Source: an uncultured Veillonella sp.
GTDB taxonomy: Bacteria; Bacillota; Negativicutes; Veillonellales; Veillonellaceae
DNA length: 16,574 bases
Assembly: GCF_900545205.1 (NCBI RefSeq)
Contig: NZ_UQYC01000043.1
Coordinates: 1 to 16,574, forward strand
Direction of reading: 5' to 3'
The notes under the pieces are model-generated. The model was not told the DNA's origin. It saw only the letters and a program-made list of their open reading frames with translations, and did not search any database. Shown piece after piece: positions 8,693 through 16,569 of the stretch; position 1 is the stretch's first letter; every line of letters begins with the position of its first letter. A program made the translations under genes and the position numbers.

Positions 8693-9007
8693 ATGGGGCC
8701 CCATTAATTTCTCCCCCACTCTCGATACGGTGAAATTACGCTATTTCGGTAATAGACATTTAGATTTGATGGGACTAATTCATAGGTACAGTTAGAAAAA
8801 GGACGATAACTTTTCCCTCTTACTTATTTGATACAGTGAATTTCGTTTTATTGATTTATGAATAGACTCGATGGGACTAGTTCATAAATACAGTTATAAA
8901 AAGAGTGATGACTAACCGATTAGCGACTTAGCTCGCTTTGGAGCGTAGAGGTTAGTCATCACTCTTTTTTACCTAAATGTAGTTATGTAAAGGGGCCCCA
9001 TCGAGGC
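8693..9007. repeat. Structured intergenic repeat element bounded by GGGGCCCC
   Basis: The bioD to carbonic-anhydrase gap is 463 bp with no credible gene. From 8693 to 9007 it holds related repeats. ATGGGGCCCCAT (8693-8704) and GGGGCCCC (8992-8999) bound it. Two direct copies about 102-106 bp apart start at GATACGG (8724) and GATACAG (8830), and share GATGGGACTA (8768 and 8870); the 43 bp from that point match at 35 positions by eye. A third copy of the second unit's end lies inverted at 8950-9005, giving imperfect arms of about 50-55 bp that meet at a hairpin. It resembles a decayed small palindromic or MITE-like element, but no transposase or target duplication is seen. A role as structured RNA is possible. 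Confidence 0.6.
8898..8969 (-). terminator. Very long terminator hairpin of the carbonic anhydrase gene
   Basis: A perfect 20-bp stem (8898-8917 with 8950-8969) is followed on the minus strand by TTTTT within the stem end. The 32-nt loop can form its own hairpin, AGCGA / TCGCT (8922-8926 with 8933-8937). The stem is A-rich at one end and T-rich at the other, so it may work on both strands. It is the centre of the larger inverted repeat. Confidence 0.8.
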
Positions 9008-9012
9008 CACCA

Positions 9013-9558
9013 CTAAATCTCAATATAACGGAATTCGCCTGTATCAGGATCCATCATCCCTCCATAGAATCCCATTCCTTTTGGGAATAGTGGGTGGTTA
9101 CGCAAGAAGTTAACTGTATAGATTACATTGTCTTCGGATATGTGGAAACGATCCATCCAATCAATAAGTCCTGGTTCGATCATGCGAATCGCATCTTCAC
9201 TGATACCTTTTTCTTTCATGGACTCCATAAAAGTTGTAGCAGAGAAATCAATCATGCCGCAGTTCTCATGGCCGATGACTAATACATCTTCAATTTCCAT
9301 ACCATACGTAGCAACTAGCAAGCTTTGTACAATATTATCGATAGGTTGCGTTACACTATTACCAGCTGTTTTTATAACGATGATTTCACCACGGTTAAAA
9401 CCTAATGCATCTTCTAGCATGCAGACTAAACGCGTATCCATACATGTGACAATACCTAGTTTTTTAGTAGGATGGCTTGTTAATCCTGCTTTTGGTAATT
9501 CTGGGTGGTTTTTCACATACTCTTTATTGGTTTCAATTATTTGTTTAATATCAATCAT
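9013..9558 (-). CDS. Beta-class carbonic anhydrase
   Basis: The enzyme interconverts CO2 and bicarbonate. The 181 residues carry the beta-class zinc ligands Cys39 (CMDTR, with the Asp41-Arg43 dyad), His97 and Cys100 (GHENCG). The short length and CMDTR motif point to the compact Cab/Rv1284-like subgroup. ATG 9558 is preferred because GAGGT lies five bases before it. An in-frame ATG four codons upstream overlaps that ribosome site and has none of its own. It is a single gene ending at the long hairpin. Supplying bicarbonate for carboxylation is a plausible role; the neighbouring BioD uses CO2, but a functional link is only suggestive. Confidence 0.93.
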   Translation of the reverse strand: MIDIKQIIETNKEYVKNHPELPKAGLTSHPTKKLGIVTCMDTRLVCMLEDALGFNRGEIIVIKTAGNSVTQPIDNIVQSLLVATYGMEIEDVLVIGHENCGMIDFSATTFMESMKEKGISEDAIRMIEPGLIDWMDRFHISEDNVIYTVNFLRNHPLFPKGMGFYGGMMDPDTGEFRYIEI

Positions 9559-9602
9559 AAGGTACCTCATTTACATTTCTATCTATAAAATAGATTCTAT
9601 TC

Positions 9603-9632
9603 ATTATATACAATATATTCAATGAAAAACAA
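9603..9632 (-). promoter_or_regulatory. Carbonic anhydrase promoter
   Basis: On the minus strand TTGTTT (9627-9632), an 18-bp spacer and a consensus TATAAT (9603-9608) lie about 45 bp before the ATG. Confidence 0.55.
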
Positions 9633-9766
9633 GAGATTTTCATCACATATAAATATTTATTATAACCTATATCCTTCATAAGAAATCCACAAAAATCGTA
9701 TTAATTCAATATTTATAATTAATATTCATTTATTATACCTTTTATTCTTATATATTTATAAAAATG

Positions 9767-9781
9767 AATATACTGTATATT
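9767..9781. promoter_or_regulatory. 7-1-7 palindrome upstream of the YeiH-family gene
   Basis: AATATAC-T-GTATATT is a perfect inverted repeat about 40 bp before the predicted -10. Its 7-1-7 geometry is like Fur-family boxes (Fur, PerR, Zur), though in such AT-rich DNA chance is possible. Confidence 0.35.
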
Positions 9782-9816
9782 TCTTACATTACTAGTAGAT
9801 TATAGTTCCCCCAATA

Positions 9817-9825
9817 TGGTACTAT
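9817..9825 (+). promoter_or_regulatory. Extended -10 promoter of the YeiH-family gene
   Basis: TGGTACTAT gives a TGn-extended -10 with hexamer TACTAT (9820-9825). No good -35 is present. The leader would be about 70 nt. Confidence 0.45.
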
Positions 9826-9872
9826 TAAAACTATAGAAGAGAAACGCCACATGATACCACATATGACGTGAA

Positions 9873-9884
9873 CTGTATGTACAG
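9873..9884. promoter_or_regulatory. 12-bp palindrome just before the YeiH-family ribosome site
   Basis: CTGTA-TG-TACAG ends two bases before AAGGAGG. It could be an operator or a small RNA hairpin affecting translation; the arms are only 5 bp. Confidence 0.3.
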
Positions 9885-9900
9885 TAAGGAGGTTTTTATT

Positions 9901-10941
9901 ATGGGTATCAATCAAAAAACATTGCCAGGCATTCTGCTCTGTGCAGTCCTCGCTATTCCTTGTTGGCTATTAGGCCTGGAATTTCACCTTATTGGTAGTC
10001 CAATCTTTGCCATTATCTTAGGTATAATTATTGGCTCTATATTCACATCTTGGAAACGCGAAAAAACTGGTGCCGGCATTGGATTTACATCCAAAAAGAT
10101 TTTACAATGGGCCGTTATTTTATTGGGCTTTGGCTTAAATATTACACAGATTTTACATGTAGGTTGGATTTCATTACCTGTCATCATTTCAACCATCGCT
10201 ACATCCTTAATCGTGTCCTATGTTATCTATCGACTCACTCATATCGACTCTAATACAGCTGTACTTATCGGCGTAGGTTCCTCCATTTGTGGTGGTTCTG
10301 CTATCGCTGCAGCTGCACCAGTCATCAAGGCAGAGGATCAAGATATTGCCCAAGCAATCTCCGTTGTATTCTTCTTCAATGTAGTAGCAGCTTTTGTATT
10401 CCCTCCATTTGGTGATGCTATTGGTCTTTCTAATATGGGCTTTGGTCTATTTGCTGGTACCGCTGTAAACGATACATCCTCTGTAACAGCTACTGCTGCT
10501 GTATGGGATAGCATGAAAGGCACTGGTACACAAGTTCTAGAATATGCAACAATCGTTAAATTAACACGTACCCTTGCAATTATTCCGATTTGTTTAGGTT
10601 TAGCAAGTTACCAAGTATATAAAGCAAAACAAAGTGCTGCTCAAGCTGATGGTAGCAGTGTTAGCATCGCTAAAATCTTCCCTAAATTTGTTTTATACTT
10701 TGTGATTTGTTCTCTTATTACAACAGCATTATCCTATGCGAATGTAGATATTCAATTCTTGAGTGTATTCAAAACTATTTCCAAATACTTTATTACAATG
10801 GCCATGGTTGCTATCGGTCTTAATACTAATATCGTAAAATTGATAAAATCCGGTGGTTCTGCCCTTGCATTGGGTGCTTGTTGCTGGATTGCCATCACAG
10901 CAGTCAGCCTAGCTACACAACATATGATTGGTTTATGGTAA
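9901..10941 (+). CDS. YeiH/UPF0324-family putative sulfate exporter
   Basis: This 346-residue inner-membrane protein has about ten hydrophobic segments. Family marks are GVGSSICGGSAIAA (124-137) and GTAVNDTSSVTA (186-197), two matching half-motifs typical of the UPF0324 (Cons_hypoth698) family, which includes E. coli YeiH. Databases often call members putative sulfate exporters, but the substrate is poorly established. The ATG at 9901 has AAGGAGG eight bases upstream; the open frame extends 11 codons earlier without a ribosome site. A LysE-type exporter follows on the same strand, but with its own promoter and a hairpin between, so they may be separate units. No LysR gene is next to it, although yeiH-type genes often have one. 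Confidence 0.85.
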   Translation: MGINQKTLPGILLCAVLAIPCWLLGLEFHLIGSPIFAIILGIIIGSIFTSWKREKTGAGIGFTSKKILQWAVILLGFGLNITQILHVGWISLPVIISTIATSLIVSYVIYRLTHIDSNTAVLIGVGSSICGGSAIAAAAPVIKAEDQDIAQAISVVFFFNVVAAFVFPPFGDAIGLSNMGFGLFAGTAVNDTSSVTATAAVWDSMKGTGTQVLEYATIVKLTRTLAIIPICLGLASYQVYKAKQSAAQADGSSVSIAKIFPKFVLYFVICSLITTALSYANVDIQFLSVFKTISKYFITMAMVAIGLNTNIVKLIKSGGSALALGACCWIAITAVSLATQHMIGLW

Positions 10942-10965
10942 GAAATATACATACCTATTTTAATA

Positions 10966-10974
10966 TGATATAAT
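10966..10974 (+). promoter_or_regulatory. Extended -10 promoter for the LysE-family gene
   Basis: TGATATAAT, a consensus TATAAT with TGn extension, lies 25 bp after the YeiH-family stop. Transcription would begin near 10981, just before the cruciform at 10987-11034, leaving it at the 5' end of a leader of about 95 nt. Confidence 0.5.
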
Positions 10975-10986
10975 TGTATATAGTTA

Positions 10987-11034
10987 GAATAGTAATAACC
11001 CCTCCAGTAATGGAGGGGTTTCGTGCTACTATTC
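10987..11034 (+). terminator. Two-tier hairpin: terminator or leader attenuator
   Basis: The inner stem is 10 bp, AACCCCTCCA / TGGAGGGGTT (10997-11006 with 11011-11020), around the tetraloop GTAA. Outer arms GAATAGTA (10987-10994) and TACTATTC (11027-11034) also pair. Only three T residues follow the inner stem. It may end the YeiH-family transcript, or act as a leader structure for the LysE-family gene. Confidence 0.6.
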
Positions 11035-11076
11035 ACCTTATTAGTACTTTATCATACTATAGTTAGGAGGGTTAAC

Positions 11077-11691
11077 ATGTACTTCTTACAAGGACTTCTT
11101 GTCGGTCTCGCAACATTTGCCCCTGTTGGCATGCAAAACCTCTTCATCATCAACACAGCATTGGTACAGCCTATACGTCGTATCATATTGACCCTTATCA
11201 TATTGGCACTATTTGATATGAGCCTCAGTACGGCAGCCTTCTTTGGTATCGGCGCCATTCTTGAAATGTGGCCTCTTACAAAGCTTATCGTACTCCTTTT
11301 TGGGGGCCTACTGATTGTATACATGGGCTTTAATATATTCAGAACTGAACCAGATATACGCAATGTAAATACGAATATTCCAATTCGTAAAATTATCCTA
11401 TCCGCTATCGCTGTATCCTGGGGGAATCCTCAAGCCGTTCTTGATGCAACTATGATGCTCGGCGCCTTTCAAGCTAATATACCTGAAGAAGGTATTTATT
11501 ATTTCTTTGGAGGCTTCCTAGCTATGACCCCAATGTGGTTTGGAGCCTTGGCTGCCACCATGCATTTATTAGCTAAAAAAATCAAAATTACCCATATGGC
11601 TTGGATCAATCGCTTCTGTGGTGCAGTACTCGTCATTTATGGTATAAAATTATTCATCGATGGTGTTACAATGCTCTTGGAATATGTTTAA
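11077..11691 (+). CDS. LysE/ArgO-family amino-acid exporter
   Basis: A 204-residue membrane protein with about six hydrophobic segments. It has the family's N-terminal motif in the form APVGMQN (15-21, compare PxGxQN in LysE) and SWGNPQAVLD (114-123) after a short hydrophilic linker (91-105), as in LysE and ArgO, which export lysine or arginine. The substrate cannot be read from sequence. The start at 11077 has TTAGGAGG six bases upstream; the open frame begins 18 codons earlier, inside the leader, without a ribosome site. The convergent LysR-type gene is not an obvious ArgP/LysG partner by position. A perfect-palindrome terminator follows. Confidence 0.88.
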   Translation: MYFLQGLLVGLATFAPVGMQNLFIINTALVQPIRRIILTLIILALFDMSLSTAAFFGIGAILEMWPLTKLIVLLFGGLLIVYMGFNIFRTEPDIRNVNTNIPIRKIILSAIAVSWGNPQAVLDATMMLGAFQANIPEEGIYYFFGGFLAMTPMWFGALAATMHLLAKKIKITHMAWINRFCGAVLVIYGIKLFIDGVTMLLEYV

Positions 11692-11727
11692 TTAAACAAT
11701 CCTCAATAAAGCAATATTCAAACAAAT

Positions 11728-11756
11728 AAAGCCGTTAGCATATGCTAACGGCTTTT
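11728..11756. terminator. Bidirectional terminator between the LysE-family and LysR-type genes
   Basis: 11731-11752 is a perfect 22-bp palindrome (arms GCCGTTAGCAT and its complement), flanked by AAA and TTTT. It lies 39 bp after the LysE-family stop and about 70 bp past the end of the convergent LysR-type gene. Confidence 0.85.
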
Positions 11757-11821
11757 ATATTGTAATTGTTTATTTGTTATATGACGATTAAATTTATTTT
11801 ACATAATCCGTCTTTGATACA

Positions 11822-12706
11822 TTAAAACTCTGCTAAAACTTGTTTAAACATTTCTCTAAAGGCTTCTACATAGGTGTTACTTTGATTTTGTTGCGATACA
11901 AAGTAGTAATTGCGCTCCATCGATTTACCATGGTTAGTTAATACCTTGCGCTCAATACCTGGCATGGAGTCGGTTAAATATTTAAAACGATCAAGCAGCA
12001 ATAGTCCTTGTTGACCTGCTACTAAATAGCGAGCCTCCTCTAATGTACGAGCATATGCAAAGGCACCAGCATAACCAATGGCCTTACGATAATGTTCTTC
12101 CTCAGCTAGCGTATACTTACCGCGACATACTAAGATAAGTGGTAAATCATCAATAGTTTTAATTTCGACGCTACCTTCCTTTGTATAACCTTGTGGCACT
12201 TCAATTACAGTGGTCGCCTTATCAATCAAATGACTTTCATAATCATCAGATAAAATCTGCCACTGATCATTAAATATTACATCCACACGACGATCATCTA
12301 ACATGCCATATAGTTCCTCATGGCTGCCACTATACATGCGGATATCTAGGTTTTTATAGCGTTTAGCCATGCGAATGACCGTTTGCTGCATAGCCATCCC
12401 ACTATAGCGATTTAAATAGCCAATTCGTAAGCTAACACGTGCATCTGTACCAATGCGGGTTGTTTCTACCTTAATATCGTGAAAGCGTTCTAGTAATTTT
12501 TTACCAGATCGATATAAATATTGCCCCGCTGGTGTTAGCTGAAAGCTTCGTTTTTCACGTACCATCAGCTCCACACCTAAACTTATTTCAAGGGCTTTAA
12601 TTTGTTGTGAAATAGCAGATTGAGACACATACTGCTCTGTCGCAGCTTGAGTAAAACTATTATTATCAACTACACACACAAAATACTCTAATTGTTTCAA
12701 CAACAT
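11822..12706 (-). CDS. LysR-type transcriptional regulator
   Basis: The 294-residue protein has the LysR N-terminal helix-turn-helix (about 1-60; FTQAATEQYVSQSAISQQIK at 18-37 is the HTH core) and a LysR substrate-binding domain (about 88-294). Its effector and targets cannot be told from sequence. Unlike most LysR genes it has no divergent neighbour. The MFS gene upstream on the same strand ends 205 bp away, and that gap contains the (CTACAA)10 tract. The ribosome site is weak (GAGAG about nine bases before ATG). A possible -10, TATAAG, is at 12727-12732 on the minus strand, with no good -35. Candidate targets are the MFS or LysE-family transporters, by proximity only. Confidence 0.9.
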   Translation of the reverse strand: MLLKQLEYFVCVVDNNSFTQAATEQYVSQSAISQQIKALEISLGVELMVREKRSFQLTPAGQYLYRSGKKLLERFHDIKVETTRIGTDARVSLRIGYLNRYSGMAMQQTVIRMAKRYKNLDIRMYSGSHEELYGMLDDRRVDVIFNDQWQILSDDYESHLIDKATTVIEVPQGYTKEGSVEIKTIDDLPLILVCRGKYTLAEEEHYRKAIGYAGAFAYARTLEEARYLVAGQQGLLLLDRFKYLTDSMPGIERKVLTNHGKSMERNYYFVSQQNQSNTYVEAFREMFKQVLAEF

Positions 12707-12820
12707 AACGATACACTCTCATCTCTCTTATAATTAGTAGCCTTACTCTATCTACTAGCCCACTACACAACATACACCAACCCCTCTCATTGGTATTTGC
12801 TACTCACATAATATTTTTCT

Positions 12821-12880
12821 CTACAACTACAACTACAACTACAACTACAACTACAACTACAACTACAACTACAACTACAA
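12821..12880. repeat. (CTACAA)10 microsatellite upstream of the LysR-type gene
   Basis: Ten perfect tandem copies of CTACAA cover exactly 60 bp; in the direction of the LysR-type gene they read TTGTAG. The tract begins 115 bp before its ATG and ends 31 bp past the MFS stop. The 12707-12911 gap contains no other gene. Copy-number change would move upstream DNA relative to the promoter by about half a helical turn per unit. Confidence 0.97.
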
Positions 12881-12911
12881 TTATTATATTTCATTGAAAG
12901 TAGATTCACTA

Positions 12912-14114
12912 TTATGAACTGCTTTCACGAGACATAACTAAATTACGGTATACAAACCAGGACGCCACAAAGAATATTGTCGCCGTAGACCAGAACACAG
13001 CACCATATCCAAAGGCACGCGCAATAACACCACTTATAACAGGGCCTAATACATTGCCCATCATAGCTACACTAGATACGGCACCAAAGACAATGCCGCG
13101 TCGCTCAATAGGGACGGCCTTGGATATCAGCGTATTTGCAATTGGCGTAATAAAACCCATAAAGAATCCCGCTATAGCACGGAATATGCCAAGTCCCCAT
13201 ATACTAGGCATTAAGTATTGCAAAATAAATAAGGAGCCCACCGCCCATGTAGCAGTAAAGATAATACGAGGCATAGTCAATCGTTGTGTTACCTTACCAA
13301 TTGAAATGGATGCTAAAGCACTAAACAAACCAGCCCCAAAAATAATACTCCCTACAATGGTAGCAACAAATTCATCATTCACGGCCATATAGTGTTTGAT
13401 ATAAAGCGGTAAGATAGGACCAATACCAGTAATACCAAAGTTACATAAAAACTGCATTGCCACTAATAGACGAACTCGAGGTATCATCAAAAATGATTTA
13501 ATCAAAGAAATCTGTGATTCTTGAGCGTCCACCTTATGCTTAAACTGTAAGTTAGGCATTAAAAAATAAATACCTAATAAGCAAATGCCAGTCAATCCGG
13601 AAAATATAAAGAATGGCGCTCTATAACCTAATAAATCGGCCGCTAAGCCACCCATGAGCGGTCCAAAAACGAGACCCATCACCATAGATGCTTGATACAG
13701 CCCCATCGCCCATGGCACCTTTTCCTCAGGCGTTATAAGGACGATAATAGCCAAACCGATTGGTACATACCCACCTACAACACCTTGCAATAGCCTTAGG
13801 ACTAATAACTGTGCTGGGGTTTGGGTGAAAGCACAGGCCCCGACTGTAACCATTAAGGTAAATAAGATAAACATCATTACCTTACGAGGTCCCAGTTGGT
13901 TCGCCTTACGTGACCAATACGGTGCACTAAGCGCTACCATACAAGGCGTTACCCCTGATACAATACCGGCCCACATAGCAGCTTCACCTGGATTATGTAG
14001 ACCTAACTCTATAAGGAATAACGGAAGGAATGATAGTACCCCTATAATTGTTATTCCCCCACCGATCTGTATAATACAGATTAAATAGATAATTCGTTTC
14101 CAAGAAGAATCCAT
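12912..14114 (-). CDS. Major facilitator transporter, DHA1-like drug/proton antiporter
   Basis: The 400-residue protein has about 12 membrane segments with a central hydrophilic linker near 188-205. A degenerate motif A (PYWSRKANQLGPRKV, 65-79), motif B (RLLQGVVGG, 107-115) and the antiporter motif C (GLVFGPLMGG, 147-156) place it among DHA1 multidrug efflux proteins such as TetA and Bmr relatives. The substrate is unknown. The ATG at 14114 is preferred since AAGAAGGT lies four bases upstream; the open frame extends 12 codons earlier without a ribosome site. It is followed by the LysR-type regulator, and no clear terminator lies between, so some read-through is possible. Confidence 0.9.
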   Translation of the reverse strand: MDSSWKRIIYLICIIQIGGGITIIGVLSFLPLFLIELGLHNPGEAAMWAGIVSGVTPCMVALSAPYWSRKANQLGPRKVMMFILFTLMVTVGACAFTQTPAQLLVLRLLQGVVGGYVPIGLAIIVLITPEEKVPWAMGLYQASMVMGLVFGPLMGGLAADLLGYRAPFFIFSGLTGICLLGIYFLMPNLQFKHKVDAQESQISLIKSFLMIPRVRLLVAMQFLCNFGITGIGPILPLYIKHYMAVNDEFVATIVGSIIFGAGLFSALASISIGKVTQRLTMPRIIFTATWAVGSLFILQYLMPSIWGLGIFRAIAGFFMGFITPIANTLISKAVPIERRGIVFGAVSSVAMMGNVLGPVISGVIARAFGYGAVFWSTATIFFVASWFVYRNLVMSRESSS

Positions 14115-14158
14115 AGTGACCTTCTTTCTTATCAGTATATACTTACACAAAACAATAG

Positions 14159-14188
14159 AATATACTCATAATATTATTGTATCGTAAA
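14159..14188 (-). promoter_or_regulatory. Possible MFS gene promoter
   Basis: TTTACG (14183-14188), an 18-bp spacer and TATATT (14159-14164) on the minus strand, just past the upstream terminator. The -35 matches only four of six bases. Confidence 0.4.
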
Positions 14189-14192
14189 CTAC

Positions 14193-14236
14193 AAAAAAAG
14201 ACCATCTCTTCCACATATAAAGGGTAGAGATGGTCT
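14193..14236 (-). terminator. Terminator of the ferric-reductase-like gene
   Basis: AGACCATCTCT (14199-14209) pairs with AGAGATGGTCT (14226-14236) in an 11-bp stem with a 16-nt loop. The minus strand continues into seven T residues (14193-14199). Confidence 0.88.
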
Positions 14237-14292
14237 CTTTTTAGTTCTATGATTATACGACTTTTATAAGAATAAAAGTACGTATACATCAT

Positions 14293-14898
<606 letters not shown>

Positions 14899-15043
14899 AT
14901 AAACCTCACTATTTCTTATACAAACTACCAGTATATATCTAGTTGGTCTAATGTAGCATGCTAACAATTTCAATCCACATAGCATTCTACTTAGAACTTA
15001 AAACTAATTAGTTATTAAATCCAGATCCATCCTAAAATTAGAA

Positions 15044-16315
15044 CTAGAATTTGAAGCTGAGGTCTGCACGGTAGTAATCATTTACACGGTTACCATCTTG
15101 TGTTTTCGCATGGAAACCATAGTATGCATTAATACCAATATTTTTCTCTGGTGCGTAAGATGCACCTAATTGCCATGCTTTATAACCTTCATACCGTGTT
15201 TTCTTCAATAAATCATTAGATTCATATTTTTGCGTTTTAAATACTGGGGCATTTTTAGCTTGATCAAAGTAATCTAAGCGGATATCCCAAGAGTTCTTCT
15301 TGTTAATTTTATAATCGCCCCATTTAACGCCTACGTTCCAAACATCGGAATCACTCAAGCCAGATGCTTTTACCCACTCGCCATCAATACCGAATTTACC
15401 AACATTATATTTAGCATTAAAGCCATATACATTATCGAATTCGTTATTTTTCTTGCCATTACCCATACGTACATTTGTTGTACCTACATGAGCAAACATA
15501 CCGCCAAAGCTAAAGTGATCATTAACAGCTACATGGGCATTAATAAGACCTACATCACCATTATCAGCTTTACTAGTCTTAGCAAAACGGCCTGCTGTCA
15601 TATAACCATATGCACCATTTAATGTAACTTTATCACCTAGCTTCGCTGTAGCGCCTACACCATCAAAGTTAGAGCTATAAATCAAGCCACCACCAAATTT
15701 TTGGGTATAACGACCAGCATCAACTACAACATTTTTACCGAATTTATGCTCTACATATGCTAAATCCCAATTAGCTTGAGCCTCTTTAGAGCTATCACCT
15801 AACTCAATAGAGCCTGTTGTAATACGCGCTTTCACAGATGTATTTTTATTAACCTTTGCATCTAAGCCTAAACGTACACGGGCTGTAATTTTATCTTCGT
15901 AATCATAACCATCGATACCATCTTTACCGATGTAGTTGATACGAGCATCACCAGTTACTTTAACATTGCCTACGCGGTCTTCCAATTTAGCTACACGCAC
16001 ACCAAGTGTATTCAATTCATTGGAGAACTCGTCAGCCAAGCGGTTCAACATAGCTTGTTGTTCTGCATTAGCACGATCTTGATTAGCCATGCCTTTCGCA
16101 ATCATTTGAGCCATTTCGTAACGAGTAATGTTATTTTGGCCTTTGAAAGTCCCATCAGGATAACCATTGATAATACCCGCTGTAGCCAATTGATCTACTG
16201 CTTGGTAAGCCCAGCTATCGGATGAAACATCGGAAAATGGATTAACAGCAAACGCTGTAGCCACACCCATCATGGCTGCCACTGCAAAAGCACTGGTCAT
16301 TTTACGTTTAATCAT
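15044..16315 (-). CDS. ompM: OmpM-type SLH-domain outer-membrane porin
   Basis: The 423-residue protein has a signal peptide (1-23, AFA before Val24), one SLH domain (about 25-83, PFSDV...ITRYEMA) that binds peptidoglycan in the periplasm, a coiled coil (about 84-118, containing LGVRVAKLEDRV), then a beta-barrel with alternating strands ending in Phe (DLSFKF). In Negativicutes such proteins both form pores and tether the outer membrane to the cell wall. Several paralogues per genome are usual, so which OmpM this is cannot be stated. The ATG at 16315 has GAGGT five bases before it; an in-frame GTG four codons earlier is part of that ribosome site. A Fur-box match lies about 60 bp upstream. Confidence 0.92.
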   Translation of the reverse strand: MIKRKMTSAFAVAAMMGVATAFAVNPFSDVSSDSWAYQAVDQLATAGIINGYPDGTFKGQNNITRYEMAQMIAKGMANQDRANAEQQAMLNRLADEFSNELNTLGVRVAKLEDRVGNVKVTGDARINYIGKDGIDGYDYEDKITARVRLGLDAKVNKNTSVKARITTGSIELGDSSKEAQANWDLAYVEHKFGKNVVVDAGRYTQKFGGGLIYSSNFDGVGATAKLGDKVTLNGAYGYMTAGRFAKTSKADNGDVGLINAHVAVNDHFSFGGMFAHVGTTNVRMGNGKKNNEFDNVYGFNAKYNVGKFGIDGEWVKASGLSDSDVWNVGVKWGDYKINKKNSWDIRLDYFDQAKNAPVFKTQKYESNDLLKKTRYEGYKAWQLGASYAPEKNIGINAYYGFHAKTQDGNRVNDYYRADLSFKF

Positions 16316-16373
16316 AATAAACCTCACACAATAAATAATGATTAATAAAAAATGAAAAAATAATGAAATATAT

Positions 16374-16392
16374 GACTATAATTATCATTATC
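16374..16392 (-). promoter_or_regulatory. Fur-box-like operator before ompM
   Basis: The minus strand reads GATAATGATAATTATAGTC, matching 16 of 19 positions of the classical Fur consensus, with two perfect GATAAT hexamers in tandem. TTGCAT lies about 10 bases upstream of it as a possible -35, so the site would overlap the ompM promoter. The region is AT-rich, which raises the chance of coincidence. Confidence 0.55.
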
Positions 16393-16525
16393 ATATTTAA
16401 CATGCAAATAATAGCAATTTTCATTAGGTCAGTAAAGAGAGAATGTATATCAATCTCACAATCAATTATGCATTAAACTGATAATATAGAATATTTTATT
16501 TCTTAGAAAATAAAAATATAATCAT

Positions 16526-16569
16526 AACCACCCGTAGAACGGGTGGTTTGCTCTGACCCTATAAGGGTC
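16526..16569. other. Two back-to-back hairpins at the window end
   Basis: The first stem is a perfect 9 bp (AACCACCCG / CGGGTGGTT, 16526-16534 with 16540-16548) with loop TAGAA. Six bases later comes GACCCT-ATA-AGGGTC (16555-16569). Neither has a proper T-run on either strand, so a simple terminator is doubtful. The sequence is GC-rich compared with its surroundings. The region 16393-16525 holds nothing I recognise. Confidence 0.5.

Larger units (their letters stand above)
9559..9900. other. AT-rich divergent promoter region without a gene
   Basis: This 342-bp gap separates the carbonic anhydrase gene (minus) from the YeiH-family gene (plus). It is very AT-rich, especially 9633-9790. It contains a promoter for each gene and two perfect palindromes, listed separately. 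I see no coding frame or RNA gene in the rest. Confidence 0.7.

Noticed and set aside
8871..8915. 14-codon plus-strand peptide frame in the repeat element
   Set aside because: It has no ribosome site, and the equivalent frame in the first repeat copy stops after eight codons.
9128..9625. Plus-strand open frame of 165 codons
   Set aside because: It is antisense to the carbonic anhydrase gene, whose motifs are intact, and it has no ribosome site.
10966..11076. Lysine riboswitch or T-box before the LysE-family gene
   Set aside because: The leader is too short (about 95 nt) and shows neither the lysine aptamer junction nor a T-box sequence.
12821..12880. CRISPR-like array
   Set aside because: The units are contiguous 6-mers without spacers, so this is a microsatellite.
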